Positions 25,866-39,060 of a stretch of DNA of 64,000 bases are shown here, piece by piece. The position numbers and the translations under genes were made by a program. The stretch comes from Cranoglanis bouderius (taxonomy: Eukaryota; Chordata; Actinopteri; Siluriformes; Cranoglanididae): assembly GCA_023630585.1 (NCBI GenBank), contig CM042555.1, positions 10,996,001 through 11,060,000 on the forward strand, in the 5' to 3' direction. A model generated the notes under the pieces. The model did no database searches. It was not told the DNA's origin and saw only the letters and a program-made list of their open reading frames with translations. Position 1 is the first letter of the stretch; every line of letters begins with the position of its first letter.

Positions 25866-27278
25866 TATGTTTAAATTGTCTTGTACCTTTACTTTACATG
25901 TATATTTCTAAATGTGATTAGCTGGACACAAATTGCACCCCAAACTTGGAGCTTTGCGGTAACTACACGTGAGTTATACATGTTGTATATTTAGAGCAGA
26001 ATGGTTGACAGTGAACAATGTGTCAGGTTTTGCGCTATCTCTGCCTCTGATCTGACAACAACAGGTGTTACTGAACACAAATCAATGCATTTGGTGTGAC
26101 GTGCAGAGGATGATAGATTCAATGCATGTTGATTCATCTCAGATGGTGGTAGGAGGCTCCCTCCAAATGCTGAATTGTAGCAATCAGCAGCTGTGAGATT
26201 ACACTAGTCAGATAATATCCTGCCTCTTAAACACCCTGCTTCAAAATAACATTAAGACAAAATCTGATTCTAACAGCAGCTTTGGCTTTTGTATTAGATA
26301 AATTATGCACCACCTTTAATAAATATATTCCAATCACATCAGATCATTATTAGGTGCTGGGTTGTACCCGCTGTTTTCTTTTTTTTTCCTGTGTGGATTA
26401 CCTAATTTCTTTTTAAATCAAATTCATTTTTCACTCCCTTTCTCGATGCGTTAATGGCTCAGGGAGGTCGCTCGGCCGTGTTCAGTCCTGTGGGCAGTGG
26501 CCTTGTGTGAACTGTGGGTGTTAAATCGTGCTGTCATGAAATCACAAACATTACACCCTTATGCTGAAGGGCAGGATGGGTGATTTGGAAGACTAATGCC
26601 GGTGTCAAAAGAGCTTTTGTTATTGCCACTGCTCAGCATTGATATTGATGTAGCTGGCGTAGCCTCCAATGGGTCTAGGAATAAGGCTGAGCAGAGCAGG
26701 GCTAATAGCTACTGCTCTGCACACACACTTATACAGAGATAGAGATATGTCTGATAACAAAATGTGTGATTATAGGCACAGCATGGCATCAATCATCCCA
26801 GACACTACAGTTAGGTAAATCTCTCTGTGGAAGCACAGATGACCAGAAATCCCTCTGCCGTTTCTGTGTTTCTGCCTTCCAGCTTATATACTAGATATTT
26901 CAAATTAGTTATAGCAAATTAAAAGAATACCTACTGAGTGATTTCATAATGGCTCATGTGTTATTCATGAGCAAACCTGCCTTTTTGTCATTCTTTTTTA
27001 ATACCCTAATGTCTGTCCTCCTTGTATTTGTCTCTGACCTCCAAAAAATTCTGCACTTGTTGCCATAGAAACATAATTTTCATCTCACTCGCGGGGCGTA
27101 CAATGTAACTTCACTGAGAGAAAGCGAACGCACTCTCGCGTACTTGCACAAAAAAAATGATATACAGCTTCAGGAGCAATGCTACACTCATAGCAGTGGA
27201 TATAAAAGGATTACAACTGTGATGTTAAAGAGTGAACGGATTTTTGGCTAATAGTCAAGGATGAGAGAGGAATCAGAA

Positions 27279-27283
<5 letters not shown>
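25866..27283. other. Intergenic sequence including a candidate conserved block
   Basis: 26380-26710 is repeat-free and compositionally balanced, with short homeobox-like words (GTTAATGG, CTAATGC), and is a candidate non-coding element. 26710-27280 shows nothing recognisable. Confidence 0.3.
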
Positions 27284-27357
<74 letters not shown>

Positions 27358-27466
27358 GGAGAGAGAGAGAGAGATCAGATATAGGTTGATAACAAGAGTG
27401 GAGTCGAGATGTTAGGATAAAAGTAGATGGGTGGGTGGTTGAAGAGCTGGCATGCACTCAAGTGTG

Positions 27467-27501
<35 letters not shown>

Positions 27502-27541
27502 CTGTGTCTGTGTGTGTGTGCGTGTGTGTGTGTGTGTGTGT
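27284..27541. repeat. (GA)n and (GT)n microsatellites
   Basis: GA repeat 27284-27374 with GGGA interruptions, then a (GT)n tract at 27462-27541 with GC and TCT interruptions. Confidence 0.95.
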
Positions 27542-28990
27542 ATGCCAGCATGATATGTGTATGTGTGTGGGCCCAGCTTTTGGCATGTTAACAAAACTAG
27601 AAAGCTCTCGAGTCAGATCTGCAGTCATGGTTGTGAAGTGCTGTGATGGTTATAGGCTTCACACTGAGCGTTTCATCCAGATCAAGCTTGTTCTCAGGAT
27701 TTTACAATTGACGCTTAATAGGATGAAAACATTTTAGCCTGCGATACATGTAGAAACAGATTCAGTGTGTTTGGGTTGTAATCTGACATGACACAAAGCT
27801 TGATTCATTGTCAGGGTGATAACAACATATTGCAGAATATCCATTTGGGGTCTGGCTTTGCATCCAGTAGTCTATTATGCCAAGTCATTAATCTGTAGCA
27901 GGCCAGGGGATTTACAGTTTGCAAGGTAGTGTAGCTAAAATAGAGCTGTAAAATTGTTATAAGGCATTTCCAAATCTCTAGTGAGGTTTCTGCCATTTTA
28001 AGAAAGAACAAACACACGTGGAAAGAGATTCAGTGCATTTCTAATGACATACATTGAATTAATTAACATTATGGCATCCTTTAATATTCATTTGAACGCA
28101 AACATCAGTCAGGTGCTTACTGTTTTACTCCAAAATAGAAATGAATTAAAATGACTACAACTGCAAGAGCTCAAGGATGAACAGCACTAATGTTTTTCAT
28201 TTCAGAAACAGGCTTTTTCTGGCTTGGTAATGCTCCACAGCCTTAACACAATCGAGTTCTGGGCCAAATAGGCTTTAAATTAAAACACAAGTCGAATCAA
28301 TACTGCAACAGGCAGATTTCTTCAAGCGAGCTACAGAATTCACAACTGCAAAGCGTACACTGATAGCGATTACATGAAACGAGCCCATCCTATTTTCAAG
28401 CTGAAAGCAGCTCAGCATCAGCATCAATAACCACTGAAGACTCGCGCAGTCAGGCTTTCGGTAATTTGAGTCAGATGTGATTTTCACCTTAGGGGTGTGA
28501 CTTTAAGTTGATAAACAGTGAATAGCAAGGCTGTCAGGATGCATGAGAGGGAGTGTGAAATAAATATTCAGTGAAGGCAAATCCTGATTTGGCATGAACG
28601 CTCTTATAAAGTAAACTACAATGATTGCGGAGTAGCGGCGTTTCAAGGAGTGCACGATATATCATAATTACATAATTGACACTGACAGTAATTTGGTATA
28701 TAACGCTATGTGTAATGAGCTGATGCTTGCATTTTAAGCCTCCGTATCTATTTTTCCTGCTTTTTGATGATTGAATTATTCTGCGTGCCTACAGACTTGT
28801 GACATCCATATTTTAATTTCTGCTAGAATATTTATATTCCATTCTCCAAGCAACAAACTATTCGCAACTACTACACATCTGAAGGCAAATGAAGTAATAA
28901 ACTAGCACATATAACGATATAACGAAATAACAATACTTGCTACTCCTCATTTGCATAAATATGAGAGAATGGTATTTTACAATATGAGGC
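27542..28990. other. Intergenic sequence, no gene seen
   Basis: Unique-looking DNA. No exon, RNA gene or transposon ends recognised. Confidence 0.4.
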
Positions 28991-29039
28991 CATTCATTAC
29001 CGATTCATATTCTCTATAAAATAAGTGGGAGGTTTAGAC

Positions 29040-29520
29040 TGTGAAAAGTTGGAGCGACAGAAAAAGCACCATTATTGCTCAGTTCTGCTCGTGCATATCA
29101 AATAGCTGTCAGGATCCTTGTCAGAGTCAGTAATTTTGGAGGCAATATGATAGCACTCAAACCTGTGGCCACTCCTGTCAACTTTAGTGTCCAAAGAGAA
29201 GCAGGGAGTTCGGGCCGTGATTAGTCATTTCCAGGCCTTTGACAGGCCGTTGTGATGTGGCCCATTTTCGTGCATAGTAATGTTATCCAGCTTTGCACGC
29301 TCTCTCGCTTTCCTTATCTGCCACTCTAATTATCAGGGCCAGAGAAAGGTCATTTGGTCACTAAATTACCTGCTATGCATTTGATTATCTTGTCGCCTTA
29401 GCAGAAAAGGAGTTGGCCTAACACTTAATTTGAGGCGCAAGAGAGGCAAGGTGGGCATGGTGGAATATCTGCTAATCCAACTAAACGCTCTTTAAATAAT
29501 GTTCTGTCCCATTTCTGCAG
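29040..29520. promoter_or_regulatory. Candidate conserved non-coding block
   Basis: About 480 bases free of repeats, not AT-biased, with several plausible factor-site words (CTAATTATC at 29326-29334, TGATTAGTCATT near 29218, GCATTTGATTATC near 29377) and no coding frame. Judged from texture only. Confidence 0.25.
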
Positions 29521-31105
29521 TGCCTTAAAAGTGATATTATGAAATTCAGTTAGCCTATAGCAAATAAAATGTCTTGATCAGAATCAGAGACACTTTTCTT
29601 CAGGTTTTATAAGAAGATTATCCCTGCTAAGTATTTTTTAAATTCTTTTAGCAAAAGTGGTGAATAAGATAAGAGAAGTTAATCTTAATGGTTCACTTGC
29701 GTCTTAATAATTCATTTTTTACACATTCTTCCCTCTGAATCCCTTTTTGTCAAATATATAATTTATAGAGTGATAAGAAGAGATAAGCACTGTTGTAAAG
29801 CTATGCTCTCTTATGAGGTGGATTATGAGATACACCCTCTTCAGGGCTTAGCTATTAGCTAAAAGTGTTTGGCACCTGCTTTGCTAAATGAGATGACTAT
29901 GAAAGAAATGCATGGACCGAATCCAGCAGATGCAGAGGCACCTCAGGACAGAACACTTGATCCATTGCTAAAGTTTTTTAAAACAGATGAGAAGGGTGAA
30001 AAAAACACATACTGTGCCAAATGCATACCCTTTTACTGGAATGTTATTAAATTCTGTACAAATACTGCACTAAGTATTACATGTGTTTAGAGTTGCTGGA
30101 TCTGCATGTTAGATAAGGTCTAGTCAAAGGTCATTGTAGCTCAATAGACACCTTTGGGAAACCGTTGACAAGGTGTATTAGCATGCTTTGCATACACAAG
30201 TGAAACTACATGCTTTGCATTTTATTTATTTAAAAATGCACAGGCATTCAATGAAGTGTTCAGAGTTGAAATGTCCAAAATGTTCTCACATATCCAACAA
30301 AACAGTAAGCAGAAATTACGAAGCAGTTCAAACTTAAGCTGCCCAAAGCAGCAGCGATCATCAATTTACAATTCAAATCAGCCAAACTGCAGGAACATAC
30401 CGGAAGATATCTTCACCTAAAGGGCATGATTAGTGCTATCTGAGGGGAGCAGCTTCATCATGAACAATTGGGTGCCAAAAGTGACTTTTAGCTTTGTTTA
30501 TTAGCTTCCTGTCATATCCCTGTTCATGTGGAACATGCAAATGCAACCTTCGCCAAACTATGTCATATCCAGTCACACTGGCTGATCTGATCAAACAGCA
30601 TGAAATCTTAGGAAAGTTAGTGTATCTAAGGATATTTTGAAAACAAGTGTATGAAAGATATCATTTTAACAGGCTTACTGGTTGAGTATTTTTCTAAATT
30701 TCTAACCCTATCTGACAGGAGGGGAAAACCAGTGGGAATTAAACATCTGGACTGATAAAAGCTTCCCTGTGCTGGCATTCGTCTGCATTCCACACTGCTA
30801 TTATTAAGCACTTTAGTCACCAGCCTATTCTTGGATCTTCATGTTTGTTAACATTGATAAGGTTAATTACGCTCTACAGGCTTGTGGCAAGAACTGTCAC
30901 TATGTTCTGCACGTTTCAAAAAAGCATGCACTGTGCCATCGGCTGAATCCTGTGCTTTTGGGAATGATCTCCAGTGAAGATAATCATATTCCATGTGATT
31001 CCAGAAGGTAATCTGATTGAAATCATAAACCAGTTTGTCCTTTCCTAAACAAGAAACAGACACTGAATAACTATTATCATACCTCAATGTCATTGAATTC
31101 TCGAA
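29521..31105. other. Intergenic sequence, no gene seen
   Basis: A 73-codon ORF at 29869 and others show no recognisable domain. 30800-31090 is unique-looking. Confidence 0.4.
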
Positions 31106-31690
31106 TCTTGGTCAGGTGTTGATTAATTTTCTATAACAGCAGCACTGACATTAGGGCTGGCTGTAATTTAAATGGCAGGTGTATATACCGTAGTAATGTG
31201 CTCATTCTAATGCGTTTCTATAGTAACAACTTATTCACAGGGACTTGTATGGCAGGCACACCACATAATATAAGGCTAATAATAAACAGATGACAAATGT
31301 GTTGGTATTTAACATGTATCATCATTGATATGATGATGCTTTCTGTAAGGAGGTGTTTACAAAATGTCAGCACTTTGTAATGGTAAGTTTTCCACCATGG
31401 GAAAGTCTTTTGGACAGAGAAGCTCACACTTCCCAGTTTCTCAGGAATATGACAAACTGTGATTTTTTTTGTGTGTGTATGTGTGTGTCATAAATGTCAG
31501 AGGCGAGTGAGGGAATGAATGTATATAACAGATATATAAAGTAAGTGATAACAGAAATTAGCAGGTCTTGTGGACATTCTATAACATTAATTGTAAGTAT
31601 AAAAGGTTAAAAATTTGAGATTAATAAATTAAAACTTGTAATTACTGCCAAAGCACTCTGCGTCATTGTGTTATAAAGGGGGGGGGGGGG
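31106..31690 (+). repeat. Copy of the unclassified repeat family R1
   Basis: Collinear with 35140-36000: TTGATTAATTTTCTATAACAG, CTATAGTAACAA, GGGACTTGTATGGCAG, CCACATAATATAAGGCTA, AGTGATAACAG and TTAATTGTAAGTATAAA all recur in order. This copy lacks the SINE found in the 35-kb copy and ends near a G17 run at 31678-31694. Confidence 0.75.
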
Positions 31691-31694
31691 GGGG

Positions 31695-33176
31695 AATCCA
31701 TTTCAGACACCTTGTCATGATGTATGCCTTACTTTAAACACATGTCACTGCCCAAGAGACACAGTGTACAATTTATTTATTTATTTACTGGGGAGGGGCT
31801 ACACTAAGAATCTCTGTTGCTTCACTATTCACTATTTGGCCTAGATTTTTGTTTCAAGTTTTCTGGGTGAGATGTGGCTATAAACCATGTCTTATTATTA
31901 ATTACCTATATTGCTATTAAGTTAATTTGAGTGATTTGTGTCTGTGTTTGTGTGTTTGTGTGAGACAGAGAAAGACAGACTCTCTTAAAAAATGGATTTG
32001 GGCTCCATTAGCTGATTAGACGTGAAATGACATTATCTGAACTTAACGGCAGTAATTTGAAGATGGATAACCCAGGATACCGCCATAGTGAGACCTTTTC
32101 TCTGTCAATCATTTCTGCATAATAATATTCTGCTCACAACCCTGGAGATAAAGTTGTGTACAGTAACGCTTCCTGAAGCGAGGTGTATACACATATGAAA
32201 AGTGCAACAAAGAAATGTTGCATCTACAAAGCAGTAGTGGAGCTCGCTGTACTTATTTCCTTATGCATTTTGGTGAGATGGAGCTTGACAAGCACCCCCG
32301 CAGTCACACTGAATTCTAAGCAGACAAACGCTTTTGCCATCCAATGGTGATTAGAGCTCAGATTACCTCAGTGTGAAATGTGCTCTGCTAGTTGTAAAGA
32401 GAGGTACTTCATCAGTGTTTACGCGTGTAGATTAATGTATTTCCTGTTTTGCTACTTCCCCAGGGGTGTGAGGAAACTAATCACGAGAGGTCTTGTGATT
32501 TCATTACACACAGAATAGCGTGTCAACTGGCAAACCCGATGCATAATAAAGGAAGCTAATGAAAAAGAGGAGCGGGTGCCCTTGTGTTGAACCATTGCAA
32601 TGGGAGAGAAGAACTTTGGAAAGAACCAAACAATGAGCCTTCTGCATATTTTCAATAACGGAGAATGTCACATTTACATTTTATATTACAGCGTTTGAAA
32701 ATGTTTGGTCACCGCATATGACCACAGAAACAAGAGCTGTATTGCTTTCTTCACTAATACTGTACAGTCAGAGTGAAAATAAGTGTCAGACAAAAGTAGA
32801 CCAAAGGCACATCACATTCACAATTCACAAGAAAAAAAATTGACAGCCTAAAAACTGAGGAAGAATAATCTGAGGATGAGTAATATTTTCGTAAAAATTT
32901 AGTACAGTATGAAAATTAAATTCTGTTATACCACAGTGCTTATTTTATAAGTCTTCAGGGCTGAGGGCTTTGCACTTTGTGGTTTTTCAGTAACATGACA
33001 AGTCGTATTTTTTATTTTTGCCTTCTTTGGTTGTCATTCTAGTCTAGGAAAACCCTTTAAGGAAGATAAGAAGCTTTATCTATACAAAGAACCCAAATGT
33101 AGCTGCTATAATGTTCATAACAAACTATCCTTTTTATATAAAAGTTACAAATTGTTTTGTAAAAAAAAAAAATTAA
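31695..33176. other. Intergenic sequence including a candidate conserved block
   Basis: 32000-32660 is repeat-free and balanced in composition, with words such as GCTGATTAG and GGTGATTAGAGCTCAG, and is a candidate non-coding element. 32680-33170 is AT-rich with nothing recognised. Confidence 0.3.
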
Positions 33177-33600
33177 AATGCTGCGGGAGTCAGGATGCAG
33201 TATGTAAACTTTGCATGTGGTTTATTAGGGCACATCCAACAATCATAACCACTGTCCATAGACAGGTTCAGAACACATTAAGCAAGACCAATCCATAGGA
33301 GAGGGTCAAGACCAGGAAGTAAATTGAAACCAAGAAAAGCTTGAACGACAAACTCTACAACCAACCATTGACACAACAGAGTATATACAATTTACAGCAT
33401 TTGGCAGACACTCTTATCCAGAGCAACATATGATTTGAACTCACAACCTTCTGATCAGTAGTCCAATGTCTTAACAGTACCCTTAATCAAGAACTAACAC
33501 AGAACAGGTGAACACACTCGGGTATCAAAACCAATGACAGTACAGGGGTGGGGACAGAGCTAGAAGCATTCAGCAAAGGGGGAAACCATGAATAATAATA
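33177..33600 (-). mobile_element. Nested repeat: SINE fragment inside an unclassified element
   Basis: 33385-33485 read on the minus strand ends with the SINE 3' words ATAAGAGTGTCTGCCAAATGC, and its head has TTAAGACATTGGACTACTGATC. The flanks (CAGGATGCAGTATGTAAAC before, GAACTAACACAGAACAGGTG after) look like two halves of one repeat. Confidence 0.5.
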
Positions 33601-35105
33601 TACAAATAAAAATACAAAAATATGTAATCACTGGCAAGTTCCTATAGTATAAGTGGGGGAAAAATACATTGTGATGTACTGTTATTATTTTTAATTGTTT
33701 TCTTGTAACAGCATCTCTTGTGGTTTATTTTTTATGTAATTGGGTATTTAATTTGTAAATAAATCACAGGCTACAGGGGACGGTTGGAGGAGGACGCGGG
33801 GGTACTGAGTCCGGGGAGTGAATTTCAAGGGGGGACAGAGTTTCAGTTTAAACTGGCTACATTTTTTGGGGGGAGGGAAAAAACGTAAAGTTTTTTTTTT
33901 TTATCTTTTATTCACTCAAAATATAAGGTTAAAAATGGTGTATCTACCACTGACTATAGCTGTTTTCTAAGATAGAATGTCATAATAATGCTGAGCATGT
34001 GTCGTCCAACAACCCCCCTCCCCCCCTCCAAAACACTCCCAACTCCTACCTCCTCCCAAATAATGCTCTCATTTTGGGAAAGACAAAGATAGAAATCTGA
34101 AAAACCTCACTGCCTAATTTCCTGTTCGGTTCTGACACCTCTGATCATAATGTCCCTTATCACTCATCCCATAGAATCTCATCTCCCATCCAAACAATAC
34201 TGTAGATTTCCTTTGTCAGCAATCTCAAGATAAAAAGAGCACAAAAAAAGGGGTTTGGGGGGGGGGGGGGTCCACAGAAACACATTTCCTTGATATTAAA
34301 ATACAAAGACATGATAGTTGGCAGTCTAACCGGCATATGATTGAAGATGTGTGAGAACGGGGACTGCTTTGAGATTCGTTTTCCCATTATGAAGGTGTAT
34401 TTATTCATGAAGCCATCCAGGGTGTTGATTTCACAAGATGAAACCAAGTTCTTTCTGCACTGATGGCTAAACGTTTGTGACAAGCCCATCAGCAGAAAGA
34501 CTCTGTAGCTCATCACCTGTGATACAACCTCAAAGCACTAGTACTAGATCCCCCATTAGTTTTCGATACAGCCAAAAATAGAAGTATTGGCCCCTTTCAG
34601 AGGAATGGGCTGAAAGTGGACATTACACACAAAAATTAACATTTTTCACCCCAACAGCTGCTGCGAATACTTACTTTTTTAATCAGTAAAAATAACTCTA
34701 ATTAGAAACTAATAGAAAAATCAGTGTTTTGCAATCAGGCTCCAGATTTGAACCTGTGATCTGAATTGAAGAGGGACGCCCACATGTACAACACTTCGAA
34801 TATAAAAGACAGTGAACTCTTCTGCATGGAGGAGTGTCCAAAATGTCTATTTGGAATCCTTTACAAGTTTAAAAAAAAATATCTAACCTTGATAGACATT
34901 ACAGAAAGAGATTCAGTGCTGATCGCCAACAAATCTTAATTGTGGGGGTGCTAATAATTTTGAAACTGGTATTTTGTAGAAATTGCATATTTTAAAAAAA
35001 TCTATATGTTTGGAAAGATATTATGGTTAAATAAAAATATAATGTGTCTGTACATGTTTAGGCTCAAAATGGCACTCATTGCATGTTTTAACATTTTTTA
35101 TACCA
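33601..35105. other. Intergenic sequence, no gene seen
   Basis: G- and C-runs (33820-33880, 34010-34030, G14 at 34257-34270) and A/T runs. A 118-codon ORF at 34160-34516 on the minus strand has no recognisable domain and spans the poly-G. Confidence 0.4.
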
Positions 35106-35109
35106 TAGT

Positions 35110-36000
35110 GCAGCTGCATTCTCAAATCAGAAGGTGGTGATTAATTGTCTATAACAGCAGCTCTGACAATAGTTCCAGCTGTAAAATAAATGAAGTTTAT
35201 ATTAATGCATTGTAACACATTGCCGTTCCTATAGTTACAATGACTTGTATGGCAGAGGCTCCATATAATCCATCCATCCATCTTCCATATCGCTTATCCT
35301 GCACAGGGTTGCAGGGGAGCCTGGAGCCTATCCGAGGGAACTCGGATGGGCAGGGGACACCTGGACAGGGAGCCAACCCGTTGCAGGGCACACTCACACA
35401 CCCATCCACACACTGCAGACAATTTGGAAATGCCAATCAATGCATGTATTTGGACTGGGAGAGGAAACCGGAATACCCAGAGGAAACCCCTGAAGCAAAG
35501 GGAGAACATGCAAACTCCGCGCACACAGGGAGGCAGGATTCGAACGCCCCCAACCCCGAAGGTGTGAGGCAAACATGCTAATCACTAAGCCACTGTGCTT
35601 CCACTCCACATAATCTAAGGCTAGATTTAAAAAGCTTGTTGTTGTTGTTTAGAAAAATATCTAATCATTGATATAGTAAAGGTTTTTTTTTTTGTTAGGA
35701 TATGTTAATGTAACATTTATGGAAGGAGTCTCTAGTGTCAGCAGTCAGTAAGTTTCCTGACACGTGAAAGTCAGGACAGAGCAGTTTGCTCTTTCCAGTT
35801 TCTCAGGCACGTGACAAGCTGAGTCTGATTAACTTCAAGAGAGAGAAAACGGGAGACGCTGGTGAGGGAACAACTGTTTATTGCTGATAACAGGAACAAG
35901 CTTGTTTTGCAGATGTTTCCTTATATTAAATGTAACTATAAATAGTTAAAAAGTTCATTAATAATTTAAAAAATGTAATTGTTGACAACACTTTGGGCCA
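35110..36000 (+). repeat. Unclassified repeat family R1, fullest copy, split by a SINE
   Basis: Starts near TATACCATAGTGCAGCTGCA, then GTCTATAACAGCAGCTCTGA and CTATAGTTACAATGACTTG, is interrupted by the SINE at 35271-35603, and resumes with TAATCTAAGGCTAG, CAGTTTGCTCTTTCCAG, CTCAGGCACGTGACAAGC, TGTTTATTGCTGATAACAGG and ATTAAATGTAACTATAAA. Copies are recognised at 11.1, 20.7 and 31.1 kb. No ORF. Confidence 0.75.
35271..35603 (-). mobile_element. SINE-like element inserted into repeat R1, with target duplication
   Basis: Reverse copy of the 17643 family, from CATCCATCCATCTTCC at its tail to GCTAATCACTAAGCCACTGT at its head. CTCCATATAATC (35259-35270) and CTCCACATAATC (35604-35615) flank it as a 12-bp direct repeat with one mismatch. 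Confidence 0.9.
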
Positions 36001-37013
36001 TGCTGTTAAATAATCCTCTTTGGGTGTTATTTCTTATATACATCCATTATGTGGATTATATTTTACACTGATCAGCCATAACATTAAAACCACTAATATT
36101 GTGTAGGTCCCTCTTGTGCTGCCAAAACAGCTCTGACCCATCGAGGCAAGCACTCCACAAGAGCTGTGAAGGTGTGTTGTGGTATCTGGCACCAAGACAT
36201 TAGCAGCAGATGCTTTAAGTCCTGTAAGTTGCGAGGTGGGGCCTCCATGATTGTCCAGCACAAATCTGGGGAGATTTGGAGGCAAAGTCAACATCTTGAA
36301 CTCTTTGTCATGTTCTTCAAACCATTCCTGAACAATATTTGCAGTGTGGCAAGGCACATTATCCTGCTGAAAGAGGCCCCTGCCCTTAGAGAATACTGTT
36401 GCCATGAAGGAGTGTACTTGGTCTGCAACAGAGTTTAGGTAGGTGGTATGTATCAAAGTAACACATGAATGTCAGGACCCAAGGTTTCCCAGCAGAACAT
36501 TGCCCAGTGCATCACACTTATCATAGTGCATCCACTTCCCACTGTGCATCCTGGTGCCTCTCTTCCCCAGGTAAGCGACGCACACGCACCCAGCCATCCA
36601 CATGATGTAAAAGAAAATTGGATTCATCAGACCTGCTTCGTAGTTCAATTCTGGTGCTCACGTGCCCATTGTAGGTGCTTTCAGCGGTGTCAGGAGTCAG
36701 CATGGGCATTCTGACCGGTCTGTGGCTACGCAGCCCCATACACAGCAAGCTGCGATGCATTGTGTGTTCTGACACCTTTCTATCATAGCCAGCAATAACT
36801 TTTTCAGCAATTTGTTCTACAGTAGCTCTTCTGGAATCGGAGCGGACGGTCTAGCCTTCGATCCCCACACGCATCACTGAGCCTTGTGTGCCCATGACCC
36901 TGTCGCAGGTTCACCGGTTGTCCTTCCTTGGACCACCATTGGTAGGTACTAACCACTACATACCGGAAATGCCTAATATATCCCACCCCTTGACAGGTGC
37001 CATTGTAACGAGA

Positions 37014-37439
<426 letters not shown>

Positions 37440-37555
37440 CAATGTTATTCGTTTCACCTGTCAGTGGTTTTAATGTTATGGCTAATCTGTATATATCTGT
37501 ATATCTGTATATATAAATTTTATATATCCAATGTTATTCTCGCATTCATTCATTT

Positions 37556-37835
37556 TTTTTCATTCATCTGGGCACTAGGCAGGAATACAGCCTAAATGGG
37601 ATGCCAGTCCATCACAGGGCACTGTGTACACACATTCACACACTTAGGGGCAATTTAGCATAGCCAATCTATCTATAAGTATGTTTTTGGGAGGTGAAAT
37701 TAAACAGGACAGCCTTGGGAAAGTCGAAGTGTCTATGGGGAGAACATGCAAAACTCCATACAGACAGTAACCAGAGTTCAGAATCAAACTAGAGCTGTGA
37801 GGCAGCAATGCTACCCACTGCACCACTGTGCAATA
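37556..37835 (-). mobile_element. Second SINE-like family, minus orientation
   Basis: GGGATGCCAGTCCATCACAGG, CTTAGGGGCAATTTAGCATAG, GTTTTTGGGAGGTGAAATTA, GAGAACATGCAAAACTCC and GAGGCAGCAATGCTACCCAC, in the order typical of a widespread fish repeat. The head would be GCACAGTGGTGCAGTGGGTA on the minus strand. Confidence 0.8.
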
Positions 37836-39060
37836 TCACTTATCACATGTTTTATTCATTTTATATATCCATTATATGGATTATATTTTAAAAATTCATT
37901 GTACTTATCCATATTATATATTTCTGCTCTTTTTCATGAAAGGTGGTAATCATTCCAGAGTTGACTGTAGGTACTATGTATAATATGTAGGTACATATTA
38001 TGTATAATGTATAATGTATAACATGTAGGTACTATGCAATAATAATGAGCTCCAAAGAACTTGGCAGATATGTTGCTTGCCCAAGCTTCTAAACTTATTT
38101 CATAGACACACAGCCGTAACCTGCTCACGTACCCTCAAGTCAGTTCGGTCGAGTAGACAGCTAAGTCATAACTAAGGCTCCTGAATAGGAAAATAGGGCA
38201 TCACTTCAGCTAATGCCTGACAGTCTATGAAATTTGATGGTGGTCAAGAAAGGGCCTCTGGGAGACTATTTGTTTTGGAAATTGTCTTCTGGTCTTTTCT
38301 ATCGAACAAAGGCCGTTGATTGCTTGGAGACAGAGACGTCCCTAGAGTAGGGAGCAATTATTGACTTTGCTAAGTCAACCTTTAATGTACAAATCACCGT
38401 ACAAGCCCTGTCCTTGTCACTGAGCCTTTTCACTCTACAGCAGAGAGCATTCTGCTCATAGTCAAGTACACATTAATTCCTTTCAATCTTCACACTCAAT
38501 TTATTCTCAAATGTCCCTGCCAGTATGCTCAGGATTCAGATTAGATGAGGTGAATTGTAATGGGAAAAAAAAAAAAAAAAAAAAAACATAGAAGAAAATG
38601 GGAGCTTAGTATTGTGAAGCATTTTTATTCTCCCCCAAGGATATGCGTGGTCAACAGAGGAGTGTGCACTAATGGATTAAATAAATGCATGCCATAGAGG
38701 CAGCATAATTGAAGACTTTAGATATCATCCTTGTAGGTGAAACATGGAATTTATGAATGGCTCGTTTTAAAGAATATTGCTTATTTAGGGCTGTTGGTTT
38801 TTTTTTGAGAGAGACACTGCTGAGGCATAATTTGAAGGAGTCTTGTTTATATTCACACCTTTTCATACCCATTTAAATGTAAGGATTTACAGTTATTAAA
38901 TTATGAATGCATTGCTTATTCACAATGCATCATTTTGCACTTTGCCCATTGATTAATTGAACCCTTAAGCCAAATCTATATATGGCGTATACTGATCATT
39001 AGTTTTCTGTATGAATACTTCTGCTAATAATTCTTGTCCATGAAGGAAAGAGGTTGGAGG
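37836..39060. other. Intergenic sequence, no gene seen
   Basis: 37960-38035 is an imperfect tandem of GTAGGTAC / ATGTATAAT units. 38140-38540 looks unique. A22 run at 38565-38586. No exon recognised. Confidence 0.45.

Noticed and set aside
34160..34516. 118-codon ORF, minus strand
   Set aside because: Spans a poly-G run giving poly-Pro. No domain recognised.
36521..36775. Possible host gene (84 codons with DESNFLLHHVDGWVRVRR)
   Set aside because: It is a piece of a Tc1-type transposase inside an element with inverted ends.
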